This document shows positions 6,697 to 16,203 of a stretch of DNA of 33,744 nt, in pieces. The notes under the pieces were generated by a model that saw nothing but the letters and a program-made list of their open reading frames with translations, made no database searches and was not told the DNA's origin. The DNA is from CAZSNH01 sp052388455 (GTDB lineage: Bacteria; Pseudomonadota; Alphaproteobacteria; Rhizobiales; Hyphomicrobiaceae): positions 1-33,744 of the forward strand of contig JBQTIA010000012.1 of the NCBI GenBank assembly GCA_052388455.1, read 5' to 3'. A program made the translations under genes and the position numbers. Position 1 is the stretch's first letter, and each line of letters starts with the position of its first letter.

Positions 6697-7500
6697 TCAG
6701 TTCGGTTTACCGTTGATGGGACCGTTGACGGGGTTGGACGCAACGAGCACTGGTCCGGCACCTTTCGGCGGACGGTTCTCGGCCAGTACGCCGAGACGCC
6801 GCGCCACCTCCTGATAGGCTTCGAGCACACCGCCGAGGTCGCGGCGGAAACGATCCTTGTCGAGCTTGTCGGAGGTGTGGACGTCCCACAGACGGCAGCA
6901 GTCGGGGCTGATCTCGTCGGCGAGCACGATGCGCATCTGCTCGTTATCCCACAGCCGGCCGAACTCGACCTTGAAGTCGACGAGGCGGATGCCGATGCCG
7001 AGGAACAGCACGACCAGGAAGTCGTTGATCCTGAGCGCGAGCTGCATGATCTCGTCGATCTCGGGCGGGGTGGCCCAGCCGAAGGCGGTGATGTGCTCTT
7101 CCGACACCATCGGATCGTTGAGCTTGTCGGCCTTGTAGTAGAACTCGATGATCGAGCGGGGGAGCTGCATGCCCTCTTCGAGCCCGAGACGGGTGGAGAG
7201 CGAGCCGGCCGCGATGTTGCGCACCACGACCTCGAGCGGAATGATCTCGACTTCGCGAATGAGCTGCTCGCGCATGTTCAGACGCTTCATGAAGTGGGTC
7301 GGTACGCCGATCTCGCCGAGGCGCTGGAAGATGTACTCGGAGATGCGATTGTTGAGCACGCCCTTGCCTTCGATGAGCGCGTGCTTCTTGGCGTTGAACG
7401 CCGTTGCGTCGTCCTTGAAATGCTGGATGAGAGTGCCGGGTTCGGGTCCTTCGTAGAGAACCTTGGCCTTGCCCTCGTAGATGCGACGCCGCTTGTTCAT
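6697..7500 (-). CDS. purC: SAICAR synthase (phosphoribosylaminoimidazole-succinocarboxamide synthase)
   Basis: PurC joins aspartate to CAIR with ATP in the eighth step of IMP synthesis. From the ATG at 7500, which follows AGGACCAGGA, the product is 267 residues; an ATG ten codons upstream has no Shine-Dalgarno sequence. The N-terminal RRRIYEGKAKVLYEG is the phosphate-binding start of the family, followed by KGVLNNRIS, EVVVRNIAAGS and the acidic VLADEISPD region. The C-terminal tail of about 15 residues (Pro/Asn-rich) is an addition to the core. It is the first gene of the purC-purS-purQ group, with the promoter in the region shared with the zeta-subunit gene. Confidence 0.97.
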   Translation of the reverse strand: MNKRRRIYEGKAKVLYEGPEPGTLIQHFKDDATAFNAKKHALIEGKGVLNNRISEYIFQRLGEIGVPTHFMKRLNMREQLIREVEIIPLEVVVRNIAAGSLSTRLGLEEGMQLPRSIIEFYYKADKLNDPMVSEEHITAFGWATPPEIDEIMQLALRINDFLVVLFLGIGIRLVDFKVEFGRLWDNEQMRIVLADEISPDCCRLWDVHTSDKLDKDRFRRDLGGVLEAYQEVARRLGVLAENRPPKGAGPVLVASNPVNGPINGKPN

Positions 7501-7838
7501 CGATCCTGGTCCTTTGACGATCACGCTCATGGCCGGAGTTTTTTTAGATCAAGTTCCGCTCAGCCGACTCTTTGATTTTCCAGCGTGTTTTCAGGGTACA
7601 CGCCAGTGAGGCTAGGGCTGCCGGGCTTGCGAATTTTCTGGCCGGAGACTAGCCGAAGCGGGGGGGAGAAACAATGTAATCGAGGCCGCACGCGACCTGC
7701 TGGTCCCCACATCCCACAAGCCGTTGATTTGTCTCACGGGCCGGGCTAGGGGACCGGACGTTCCGGCGGCTTGCGTCGGCGATGCAACACGCAAAACGCG
7801 AATATGCGTCAATACAACACGCTCTGGTGGAGACCTGA
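7501..7838. other. Divergent regulatory region purC / zeta subunit
   Basis: About 340 bases separate the two divergent starts, so both promoters should lie here. The sequence contains AT-richer patches near 7540-7580 and 7790-7815. I could not assign -35/-10 elements, a purine-responsive operator or a riboswitch with confidence. Confidence 0.35.
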
Positions 7839-8165
7839 ATGACCTCGTTCGACGATCGCGAGAAAGCCTTCGAAAAGAAATTTGCGCACGATCAGGACCT
7901 CAAGTTCAAGGCCGAGTCCCGCCGCAACAAGGCGCTGGCCGAGTGGGCCGGGGCGAAGATGGGTCTCAGTGGCACGGCGCTCGAGGACTACATCAAAGCT
8001 GTCCGCAAGGCCGATCTCGCCGAAAAGGGCGACGACGATGTTTTCCGCAAGGTGCAGGCCGATCTGTCCGGCAAGGGCGTGAAGGTGTCCGACGCCGATC
8101 TGCGCAAGGCCATGGGCGACTTCCTGGCCAAGGCCGTGGCGGAGCTGGAAGGCGCTAAGAAGTAA
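7839..8165 (+). CDS. F1Fo-ATPase inhibitor subunit zeta (DUF1476)
   Basis: The 108-residue product starts after GGAG (GGAGACCTGA then ATG). Its N-terminus, MTSFDDREKAFEKKFAHDQD, and the following RRNKALAEWAGAKMG helix match the DUF1476 family. In Paracoccus denitrificans this family is the zeta subunit that blocks ATP hydrolysis by F1 by inserting its N-terminal region into the catalytic interface. The charged, all-helical composition and the length of about 105 fit. The gene is divergent from purC, a neighbourhood common in alphaproteobacteria. No truncation is seen. Confidence 0.93.
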   Translation: MTSFDDREKAFEKKFAHDQDLKFKAESRRNKALAEWAGAKMGLSGTALEDYIKAVRKADLAEKGDDDVFRKVQADLSGKGVKVSDADLRKAMGDFLAKAVAELEGAKK

Positions 8166-8246
8166 GGGCGGCAGCCAGCAGCCGTGAGCCGGCATCCGGA
8201 CGTGTCGTTTGATCGTTGGATCGAATCGAATTCCGGTTGCCGAGCT

Positions 8247-8825
8247 CTACCCGATACGACTGAGCAGTCCGCCGAAATGCAGAAGTCCTTCCGGCCAGGG
8301 CCCATGACCTGACTTGGCGTTGATGTGGCCGGCGTTGCCGGCCTCCACGAGCTTCGCATCCCAGGCATCGGCGAGGGCGCGCGCGCGATCGAGCGTGCAG
8401 TAGGGATCGTCCGACGAGGCGACGAGCGTCGAAGGAAACGGCAGCGGTCGCATGGGCAGCGGATAGAACCCGGTACGGCTGGCATCGAACGTGTAGCCCT
8501 CGGTCTCCGGCCACGCCTTCGCGTTGTCGACGTCGGCCGGCGCCACCAGGAAGGCGCCCGCAACCAGACCCTCCGGGATGCGGGTGGCGGCATGAACCAC
8601 CGCCGCAACACCCAGGCTGTGCGCCACCAGCACCGGCGGCAGCCGCGCTTCCGCGATGGCCAGCAGAATGCGATCCGCCCACTGTTTGCGGTCGGGATTG
8701 AACCAGTCGTCCTGCTCGACCCGGTGCGCCGTCTTCAGGTTGCGCTCCCATCGCGATTGCCAATGGTCATCGCCCGAGCTGGACCAGCCCGGGATGATCA
8801 GGATTTCGGCGTCGGACGTGCGCAT
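8247..8825 (-). CDS. RBBP9/YdeN-type alpha/beta hydrolase
   Basis: The 192-residue product begins MRTSDAEILIIPGWSSSGDD, the G-W-x-S and D-D-H-W opening of the Ser_hydrolase (RBBP9/YdeN) family. The nucleophile is Ser70 in VLVAHSLG, the acid is probably Asp139 or Asp140 in VASSDDPYC, and the base His167 in GNAGHINA. Members are small cytoplasmic serine hydrolases whose substrates are mostly unknown. The frame is open 59 codons further upstream, but that part is low-complexity Arg/Pro and overlaps the divergent small gene. The ATG at 8825 lacks a Shine-Dalgarno sequence. Confidence 0.85.
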   Translation of the reverse strand: MRTSDAEILIIPGWSSSGDDHWQSRWERNLKTAHRVEQDDWFNPDRKQWADRILLAIAEARLPPVLVAHSLGVAAVVHAATRIPEGLVAGAFLVAPADVDNAKAWPETEGYTFDASRTGFYPLPMRPLPFPSTLVASSDDPYCTLDRARALADAWDAKLVEAGNAGHINAKSGHGPWPEGLLHFGGLLSRIG

Positions 8826-8902
8826 GGCGAGGAGGTTGGCTAAGATCGGTCGGCGGGGTTGGTTGGGGTCACGGCGTTTGCCGTACAGCCTGGACGCTGC
8901 TC

Positions 8903-9106
8903 GTGCGAGTGAAAAGTCAGTTTCGGCAGACCATCGTGGCGGCGGTGCTCTCGGCCGGCGTTTTCGCGGGGGTGCCGGCGCGGGCGTTCGACTGCGAGCC
9001 AACCCAATGTCCGGACATCACGACGTGCGCCGAAGCCTATTACAAGCTCGAGATCTGCGGCGACGTCGATGTTGTGCCGTGCAACAGCCTCTGCCGCGGA
9101 CCATGA
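8903..9106 (+). CDS. Small exported Cys-rich protein, degenerate Excalibur-like
   Basis: The 67-residue product starts at GTG 8903 (a second GTG at 8909 is possible) and has a signal peptide ending VPARAFD (about residues 1-28). The mature part carries six Cys, with CPDITTCAEAYYKLEICG followed by DVDVVPCNSLC. The Cys pattern C-x5-C-x9-C then G-D-x-D-x-x-P-C-x3-C resembles the Excalibur domain, in which a DxDxDG calcium loop precedes the last Cys pair. Here the loop is shortened and probably cannot bind calcium in the usual way. It is divergent from the hydrolase. The function is unknown. Confidence 0.65.
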   Translation: MRVKSQFRQTIVAAVLSAGVFAGVPARAFDCEPTQCPDITTCAEAYYKLEICGDVDVVPCNSLCRGP

Positions 9107-9119
9107 CGGACCGTCGGTG

Positions 9120-9707
9120 TCAGGCCGGACCAATGCCGCGATACAGCTCGGCGAGGGGAAGGGCGATGGCGAGTGCGGCGATGTCGACGCTCGCGTCGCG
9201 ACCCTTGATCTCGGTGGGCAGGGCGGGGAAGGCACGGGTGTGGGCGGAGCGCTGCCACACCCACAGGATCGGCTCGTCCTGACTGGCGACGATGTAGGCT
9301 TCGAGGCTCGCGAGGCTCGTGTACTCGGCGAGCTTGATCACCATGTCGGTACCGATGGAGGAGGGCGAGAGGACTTCGACGAGCACAACGGGTGAGGCCG
9401 TCGAAAGCGCGTCACCCTCTTGCGACGCATGCTCAATAAGGACGTCAGGATAACGGATGTCGGTTCCGATCTCGATGGCCAGTTCCGTGGGAACGACACT
9501 CCAACGGCTCGGGTCCAATCGAGCGATCAGCAGACCCACAAACCTTCCGATGATGGTCCCGTGTCGTCGCGATCCTCCGGGATGCATGACGACACTCCCA
9601 TCCTTCAGCTCCCAGTGGCCTTGGCGGCCCTGCGCCCACGCAAAAAACGCCGCTTTGGTCATCGGCGGTTCATATGTGTGAGACGTCTCTTCGGCAAATT
9701 CGGTCAT
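9120..9707 (-). CDS. Uma2-family (DUF820) PD-(D/E)XK nuclease-like protein, copy A
   Basis: The product is 195 residues from the ATG at 9707. The Uma2 core is visible: an N-terminal helix region (PPMTKAAFFAWAQ), WELKDGSVV, then the catalytic-type IRYPDVLIE and VVLVEVLSPSS. These correspond to the Asp and Glu of the restriction-endonuclease-like fold. Cellular roles of Uma2 proteins are not established; they are abundant in cyanobacteria and scattered in proteobacteria. It is followed on the same strand by no partner gene and lies 64 bases downstream of copy B. Its C-terminal third is nearly identical to copy B at DNA level while the N-terminal half is clearly diverged. Confidence 0.88.
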   Translation of the reverse strand: MTEFAEETSHTYEPPMTKAAFFAWAQGRQGHWELKDGSVVMHPGGSRRHGTIIGRFVGLLIARLDPSRWSVVPTELAIEIGTDIRYPDVLIEHASQEGDALSTASPVVLVEVLSPSSIGTDMVIKLAEYTSLASLEAYIVASQDEPILWVWQRSAHTRAFPALPTEIKGRDASVDIAALAIALPLAELYRGIGPA

Positions 9708-9771
9708 GCGGGGATGATAGGGCAAAGCCGGCGGCCGACCAAGTCGATCCCAGACCCGGTAACGCTCGCAC

Positions 9772-10365
9772 TCAAGTCGTGCCGATGCCGCGATAGAGTT
9801 CGGCGAGGGGAAGCGAGACGGCGAGCGCGGCGATCTCGAGGCTGGCGTCGCGACCCTTGATCTCGGCGGGTAGTGGCGAGAAGGCGCGGGTCTCGGCCGA
9901 GCGCTGCCAGACCCACAGGATCGGCTCGTCCTGGCTGGCGACGATGTAGGCTTCGAGGCTCGCGAGGCTCGTGTACTCGGCGAGCTTGATCACCATGTCG
10001 GTTCCGATGGATGACGGCGAAAGCACCTCGACGAGGACGACCGCCTGCTCTGCGACGAGCGGAGAACCCGATGCGTCCAGCCGTTCGACGACGAGATCGG
10101 GATAGCGCACGTCGTTTTCGATCTCGACTGCGAGGTCGGAGGATGTGATGGACCAGACGTCGAGGTCCAATCGAGATCGAAATCCGCCGATGAAGTTGCT
10201 GACAATGCGGTTGTGCGGCTTCGTCGCGCACGTCATCTGCTGCACGATTGTGCCGTCCTTGAACTCGTATCGTCCCCTCGGCTGGTGCACGACCCAGCGA
10301 TAGAACTCCGCCTTGGAGAGAGTAGCGGCGTAGCGGGCAGACTTTTCCTCGGCAAATCCTGTCAT
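9772..10365 (-). CDS. Uma2-family (DUF820) PD-(D/E)XK nuclease-like protein, copy B
   Basis: The product is 197 residues from the ATG at 10365. It has the same domain as copy A, with YEFKDGTIV, VRYPDLVVE and VVLVEVLSPSS as the core strands and putative metal-binding acids. Around 100 residues at the C-terminus are almost the same in both copies, from VLVEVLSPSS to LAELYRGIG. The N-terminal halves match at perhaps half of positions. It lies 75 bases downstream of the purB stop on the same strand. A tandem duplication is clear; later sequence exchange is inferred. Confidence 0.88.
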   Translation of the reverse strand: MTGFAEEKSARYAATLSKAEFYRWVVHQPRGRYEFKDGTIVQQMTCATKPHNRIVSNFIGGFRSRLDLDVWSITSSDLAVEIENDVRYPDLVVERLDASGSPLVAEQAVVLVEVLSPSSIGTDMVIKLAEYTSLASLEAYIVASQDEPILWVWQRSAETRAFSPLPAEIKGRDASLEIAALAVSLPLAELYRGIGTT

Positions 10366-10440
10366 GAGGGGATCATAGGGCCATGCTGACCGGCCGTCCA
10401 AGATTGCCATGGGCAGGGCCGTCTCGGAGGTTCGGCCGGT

Positions 10441-11745
<1,305 letters not shown>

Positions 11746-11788
11746 GGGCGCGGACTTTCGTTGAGGATTCGGGTGGTTCGACCGAGGG

Positions 11789-12028
11789 CTACCAGAGCGT
11801 GACACGGGCAGCAATTCGACGCTCGCCACTCGTCCCCGGCAATCGGACATTCTCGAGTTCGCGGCGCAGGATCACCGGTGGGATGGGCCGGCAACGCCAG
11901 CGCAGAATGTCGAAGCGCCCGCCCTGCTGGAGGCAGCCGAAGGACGCGCGATCGACGGCGGAGAGACCTGCGACGGCCGCGGCCGCGAGGCTGGCCACCA
12001 GCGCGCGGACCAGCGTCGGCCGAATCAT
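11789..12028 (-). CDS. Small exported protein coupled to the P1 peptidase gene
   Basis: The 79-residue product begins MIRPTLVRALVASLAAAAVAG, a clear signal peptide, and its ATG overlaps the stop of the preceding peptidase gene in an ATGA arrangement (12025-12028). The mature part has two Cys (FGCLQQGG and WRCRPIP) and is basic. No family is recognised. The overlap strongly suggests translational coupling and makes the gene more credible than its size alone. Whether it works with the peptidase is inference only. Confidence 0.65.
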   Translation of the reverse strand: MIRPTLVRALVASLAAAAVAGLSAVDRASFGCLQQGGRFDILRWRCRPIPPVILRRELENVRLPGTSGERRIAARVTLW

Positions 12029-13032
12029 GTCCCGGCTCCACCATGAAGGGAAACCCAGGCCGGCGGGCCGGTCCAACCGGAAGGAGCCGGCGCGGCGGCG
12101 TGCACCCCGCGGGCGACGGCACGGGCCAGCACATTGGCGGCGACCGCGCCGAGCCGCGCGAGACCGGCGACAGGCTCGATAGGCACCGCGCCCGTCGCAA
12201 CGGCGAACACCACGTCCCCGTCGAGCGGGGTGTGCACAGGATAGAGCGCGCGGGCCAGTCCCGTCTGCGCCATCACCGCGAGGCGGTGGCACTGCGGCTT
12301 GCTCAGGCGCGCGTTGGTCGCGACGATGGCGATGGTCGTGCTCTGCATCGGACCGCCCTTGAGGCAAAGGTCGAGCGCATTCGCCGGCCAGGGCGACGGG
12401 AGACCGCGCTCGCCGAACTCGCCGTCGCGCTCGAACGGGGCGGCCCAGAAATGCGGCGTGCCTCCGATCGTGGCGCTGCCGACGGCGTTGACGGCGACGA
12501 GGGCGCCGACGACCAGTCCGCCGTCGAGGTGATCGGACGCGGTGCCGAGGCCACCGCGCAGATTGGCGACGGTCGCCCCATGGCCGGCACCAGCGCTTCC
12601 GATCGCGAACTCGGTGGCGGCGGCAGCGCAGGCCGTGCGGGCGAGGCGCTCATACGGCGGGCTTGTCCCCCACTGCTTGTCGCCGCCGTTCGCGAGGTCG
12701 AACAGGATGGCCTGCGGGACGATGGGCACGCGCACTTTGCCGACGGGGAATCCGATGCCGCGTTCGGCGAGCCAAGTCTGCACGCCGGTTGCCGCCGAAA
12801 GTCCGAAGGCGGAGCCGCCCGAAAGGACGAGGGCGTGAAGCTGATCGACGGTTCCGGCCAGACCGAGGGCATCCGTATCGCGGGTGCCCGGCCCGCCGCC
12901 GCGAACATCGACGGCGGCCGTCATCGGCTCATCCGCCATCACCACTGTGACGCCAGTCATGGCGAGTGCATCGTCGGCGTTGCCGACCTTGAGACCGGGC
13001 ACATCGGTGATGGCATTGCGACGTTGTGTCAT
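12025..13032 (-). CDS. P1-family (S58, DmpA/NylC-like) N-terminal nucleophile peptidase
   Basis: The 335-residue product from the ATG at 13032 opens with NAITDVPGLKVGNADD, the usual start of this family, and contains LVLSGGSAFGLSA, HGATVANLRGGLG and, near residue 229, MQSTTIAIVATNARLSK. In DmpA and NylC relatives the precursor cuts itself just before a Ser/Thr that becomes the N-terminal nucleophile. The equivalent here should be Thr232. The residue before it is Ser231, whereas Asn is what I recall in many relatives, so processing could differ. Substrates range from D-amino-acid peptides to nylon oligomers and cannot be assigned. The length of about 335 is typical. Confidence 0.87.
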   Translation of the reverse strand: MTQRRNAITDVPGLKVGNADDALAMTGVTVVMADEPMTAAVDVRGGGPGTRDTDALGLAGTVDQLHALVLSGGSAFGLSAATGVQTWLAERGIGFPVGKVRVPIVPQAILFDLANGGDKQWGTSPPYERLARTACAAAATEFAIGSAGAGHGATVANLRGGLGTASDHLDGGLVVGALVAVNAVGSATIGGTPHFWAAPFERDGEFGERGLPSPWPANALDLCLKGGPMQSTTIAIVATNARLSKPQCHRLAVMAQTGLARALYPVHTPLDGDVVFAVATGAVPIEPVAGLARLGAVAANVLARAVARGVHAAAPAPSGWTGPPAWVSLHGGAGT

Positions 13033-13542
13033 GTGCGAACCCGGTGTCGCGACTTGCTCAGCGGATCGGACGGAACTCCCGTCGCCGCCGAAATCCTGGT
13101 CCGCGTCCGGCGGCCGAACATGCTGCATCGCCAACGCGATCGAACTCTCGGTAGTTCAATACCACAGAAAAACGGGTCGAATTCGATTGCTGCAATGCCC
13201 GCGTGGCGATCATGCAACGCAACAATAGAGTCGGATCGGATGCCCGGTTGGGGCCACAATTGGCCGGTTAAACCACGCCGCTCGCGAGAGAAGTGGAACT
13301 AATCCAGCTCGCGCGAGGCGATGGAATGAACACGATTCTGCAACCGTGTGCTTGCAATACTCTTGAATGAGTATGCAACTGGGCAGAAACTACTTGTTGG
13401 AGTCCAGTGGGTGCCAGCCGGGTTGCGGCGGTCGGTTCCCGGTTTCAACGCCACCCAATGCGAACTGCGGAACCGTTCGGTGGAGTGTTCGTGAGAAACA
13501 TGCAGGACTCGATGGTACAGCGGGTTTGAGAGGGCCTTCTAA
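13033..13542. other. Divergent intergenic region with a small inverted repeat
   Basis: About 510 bases lie between the peptidase gene and the 65-residue gene. TTGCAATACTC (13352-13362) and GAGTATGCAA (13369-13378) form an imperfect hairpin with one bulged base; it could be an operator or a transcript end. No convincing gene, tRNA or promoter was recognised in the rest. Confidence 0.35.
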
Positions 13543-13740
13543 ATGTCGGAACAGATGCAGAGTGAAATCGCGGAGATCAATCGCCGGATCGAGCAAATCG
13601 ACGACCCGCGGCAGTGCTGGGCACTGGTCAAGGAGCGCATCGGGCGCCTTCGCCAGTCGGGCTACAGCGTGCCCGACGAGTTGGCGCGCATCGAGCGTCA
13701 GCTGATGGCCGACTGCCTGGCGGAGAGCCAGGGTCGCTGA
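13543..13740 (+). CDS. Small helical cytoplasmic protein of unknown function
   Basis: The 65-residue product has no signal peptide or membrane segment. It is rich in charged residues and predicted by eye to be almost all helix (QSEIAEINRRIEQIDD, then WALVKERIGRLRQSG, then DELARIERQLMADCLAE), with heptad-like spacing suggesting a coiled-coil pair. GAGAGGG lies about 11 bases upstream of the ATG. A hairpin with flanking A/T runs follows 34 bases after the stop, so it is probably monocistronic. The family is not recognised. Confidence 0.65.
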   Translation: MSEQMQSEIAEINRRIEQIDDPRQCWALVKERIGRLRQSGYSVPDELARIERQLMADCLAESQGR

Positions 13741-13773
13741 GGACCGCATTGCAATTTCGGATGTTTCACAATG

Positions 13774-13800
13774 GAAAAGGGGTCCCGAGGGGCCCCTTTC
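13774..13800. terminator. Bidirectional terminator between convergent genes
   Basis: GAAAAGGGG (13774-13782) and the CCCCTTTC ending at 13800 pair, extended by CCC with GGG around a short GAG loop with one bulged base. A-run and T-run flanks suit termination on both strands, serving the small helical gene and RTX protein 1. Confidence 0.65.
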
Positions 13801-13840
13801 GAGTTTGGTGCGATCGAAGCATCGACCGCAGCAGGCCTGA

Positions 13841-15496
13841 TCAGAGGATCGCATCCGTGTAGACGAGAATATCCGCCGCCGTGAGCGTCGGGTGGCTCGT
13901 CGTGCCGATGGTGGCGATGAGCGTGCGGCCGCCCGCACCAGAACCGTTGACGTCGTAGAACAGCTGGCCGGTGGCCTCGTCATAGAGAATGTGATCGTCG
14001 GCGCCGATGCCGGCCGCAAACGTCGTGAACTCGTTCGCGAGAATCTGATGGTCTTCTCCGTCGCCGGGGCCAGTGTAAGTCAGTCGGGTGAAGATTGAAA
14101 CATCGAAGCCGATGAAGTCGTTCGATCCGAAATCGCGGATGCTGTCGGCATTGGCCGCGCCGATTGCGGTGTTGTAGACGAAGAAATCTTCGTCGGTACC
14201 GCCGATAAGGATATCACGGCCTGCACCTCCGAATAGCGAATCGCTGCCAGCCCCGCCGTTGATCGTGTCGTTGCCGTCTCCGCCGATCAGCTCATCGTCT
14301 CCGTTCAAGCCGGATATGTTATCGTTGCCGCCGAAACCGTTGATGAGGTTCCCGCCGTTGCTACCAGTGAGCGTATCGCCCTCGGAGCTGCCAAACAGGT
14401 TCTCGATCGAGGACAGCCTGTCCATGCCTTGGGTGCCGGTATTCTGGAAGCCCGTGATCCTGAGATCGACCGTGACGGCAGTGCCGCCGTCTCCGCCCGG
14501 CTCGAGGTTGTTGTAGGCTGCGGTGTCGTTGCCGGCGCCGCCGCTGATCGTGTCGTTGCCGCCGCCGCCGTCGATCAGGTCATCGCCACCGTTGCCCGAG
14601 AGCGTGTCGTTGCCGACATCTCCCTGGATCACGTTGCGAACCGAATTGCCGATGATGCTGTCGTTGAATGCACTGCCACTGGCGTGGTTGATGGATGCGA
14701 ACGTGTCGTTGCCGTCGCCAGTGACGGTTCTCGTCTGGAAGTTGACGGTGACGGCAGAGGCGGAGCTCGAATAATCGAGTGAGCTGCCGTTGTCGGAATG
14801 GCCGATAAAATGATCGTTGCCCGGTCCGCCATGCATCGAGATCAGTATGAAGCCGGGATCGTAGCCCACCTCACGATTGATCGCCGTGTAGGTGATGCCT
14901 CCACCCGTGAACAGGTTGCGGAAGGCAACCTCGCTGAAGAAGTCGTCCAGGAAAACTCCGACGGCGAATTGCAGCGTACTGCTCGGGAAATTGGCCCGCT
15001 CGGTGCCGATCACCTGCAGCGAAGCGTCGAGGTGGCGAACCTGGGTGACCGTACCGCCTGCGAGTCCCGGCGTATTCAGGGCGGTCGATAGCCCCGATCC
15101 GACGAACTCCAGAAAGGTCCCGTCAACAAGTGCCAAACGGACTCTCGTCGCGTTTGCGAAAGCAACGTCATCGACTGCGGCAAGTTCGGGCAGCCAGGAA
15201 ATCGTTTCGCGCTTATCGAGGGTCGGCTGCAAGAAGTCCGCGAGCTGGCCAAGTGTCTGTGTGAGGCCGGTCAACCGCTCGAGAATGACTGCGGGGCTAC
15301 CGGAGACATCGACACGGTCGATCCGGGTGATCGTGCCGCCTGTGGGGGTGCCTTCCGAATCATAAACGAAGCCAGTGCCGAAGATGCGGGTTTCGGTGCC
15401 GTCGGAGTTGAGTGAGAAGTGACGGGTGGAGGTCGCTACGAGTGGAGGAGAGTCATAGCTCAGAATGCCGTCCCAAGAGCTATATGCTTCCGTCAT
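13841..15496 (-). CDS. RTX (hemolysin-type calcium-binding repeat) protein 1
   Basis: The 551-residue product starts after GGGAGAGG. It has no Sec signal peptide, as expected for type I secretion substrates. Calcium-binding GGxGxDxUx nonapeptides occur near 222-232, 290-325 and 380-435 (for example DVGNDTLSGNGGDDLIDGGG), separated by beta inserts with VTVDLRITGFQNTG. The C-terminus (500-551) has the LYDEATGQLFYDVNGSGAG block that precedes the secretion signal in many RTX proteins. The N-terminal 200 residues match no domain I know and contain a module at about 22-63 repeated at about 115-159. It is a relative of RTX proteins 2 and 3. No protease or lipase motif is seen, and no secretion genes are adjacent. 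Confidence 0.92.
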   Translation of the reverse strand: MTEAYSSWDGILSYDSPPLVATSTRHFSLNSDGTETRIFGTGFVYDSEGTPTGGTITRIDRVDVSGSPAVILERLTGLTQTLGQLADFLQPTLDKRETISWLPELAAVDDVAFANATRVRLALVDGTFLEFVGSGLSTALNTPGLAGGTVTQVRHLDASLQVIGTERANFPSSTLQFAVGVFLDDFFSEVAFRNLFTGGGITYTAINREVGYDPGFILISMHGGPGNDHFIGHSDNGSSLDYSSSASAVTVNFQTRTVTGDGNDTFASINHASGSAFNDSIIGNSVRNVIQGDVGNDTLSGNGGDDLIDGGGGNDTISGGAGNDTAAYNNLEPGGDGGTAVTVDLRITGFQNTGTQGMDRLSSIENLFGSSEGDTLTGSNGGNLINGFGGNDNISGLNGDDELIGGDGNDTINGGAGSDSLFGGAGRDILIGGTDEDFFVYNTAIGAANADSIRDFGSNDFIGFDVSIFTRLTYTGPGDGEDHQILANEFTTFAAGIGADDHILYDEATGQLFYDVNGSGAGGRTLIATIGTTSHPTLTAADILVYTDAIL

Positions 15497-15749
15497 GAGC
15501 CTCTCCCGAGAATTTTTGGGTTTTTGACCGCATGTAGTTTAGGAAAGGATTTCCGGCAGGCAAGCCGTTTTGTCCGCCATCTGTCAAATCATCCGAGCGT
15601 GTGGCCATGGCGTGACACACTGCAGGTTGGAAAGCCGTTCATCATCCAGCCGGGCACGATAAAGTGGCGTTAGTGTTGGAATGGCCTTAGTCTGTTAGCC
15701 AGCGGCCGCACGTGCCGCGCAAGGACGGGACAGCGCGACGGGACAACGC
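15497..15749. other. Divergent intergenic region RTX protein 1 / universal stress protein
   Basis: These 253 bases should contain both promoters. It is AT-richer than the flanks near 15500-15545. No operator or structured element was recognised. Confidence 0.3.
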
Positions 15750-16175
15750 ATGGCCGGGGATGTTTACGTCGTAGCCTATGACGGCAAGGACCGGCCGGTC
15801 GTCGATTTCGCGATCGAGCAGGCGCGGAAGGCGGGAGCAGGGCTTTTCATCGTCCACGTCCTCGAATGGTCGCCCTACACGTTCCTCGGACCCCAGGAGC
15901 TTGCCGAGCGGCACAAGCACCGCGAGCAGGAACTCGCTCTGGCCAACAGCGCCGTGATGCAGCCGGTGCTGGCGTCCGTGCGTCAGGCAGGCGTCACCGC
16001 CGACGGCGAGGTGCGCCACGGCAACGTCGTCGATCTCGTCTGTGCCAGCGCCAGGGAACGCGCTGCGACACTGATCTTTGTCGGCCGCTCGAATCGGCTC
16101 AGTGATCGCGTTTTCGGAAGTGTCGCATCGGGGCTCGCCCAGTGCGCGCCCGTTCCGACGGTCATCGTGCCTTGA
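15750..16175 (+). CDS. Universal stress protein (UspA family)
   Basis: The 141-residue product has the single UspA fold: DVYVVAYDGKDRPVVDFAIEQARKAGAGLFIVHV at the N-terminus in two strands and a helix, and the C-terminal LIFVGRSNR through GSVASGLAQCAPVPTVIVP. The ATP-binding pattern is G-x2-G-x9-G-S; here the second Gly is Asn, so nucleotide binding is uncertain. The start is supported only by a weak GGGA. The gene is 28 bases upstream of the symporter on the same strand, so the two are probably co-transcribed and the protein may tune transport. Confidence 0.88.
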   Translation: MAGDVYVVAYDGKDRPVVDFAIEQARKAGAGLFIVHVLEWSPYTFLGPQELAERHKHREQELALANSAVMQPVLASVRQAGVTADGEVRHGNVVDLVCASARERAATLIFVGRSNRLSDRVFGSVASGLAQCAPVPTVIVP

Positions 16176-16203
16176 TTTACAAAACACCCGCGAAAGGCGA
16201 TCC

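Noticed and set aside
11878..13302. Long plus-strand open frame (474 codons) opposite the P1 peptidase
   Set aside because: It runs opposite two supported genes, one with a coupled overlap, and shows no motif of its own.
14220..15000. Tandem DNA repeats that might be a CRISPR or satellite
   Set aside because: They encode the calcium-binding nonapeptide repeats of RTX protein 1 and have no spacer structure; the same applies in RTX proteins 2 and 3.
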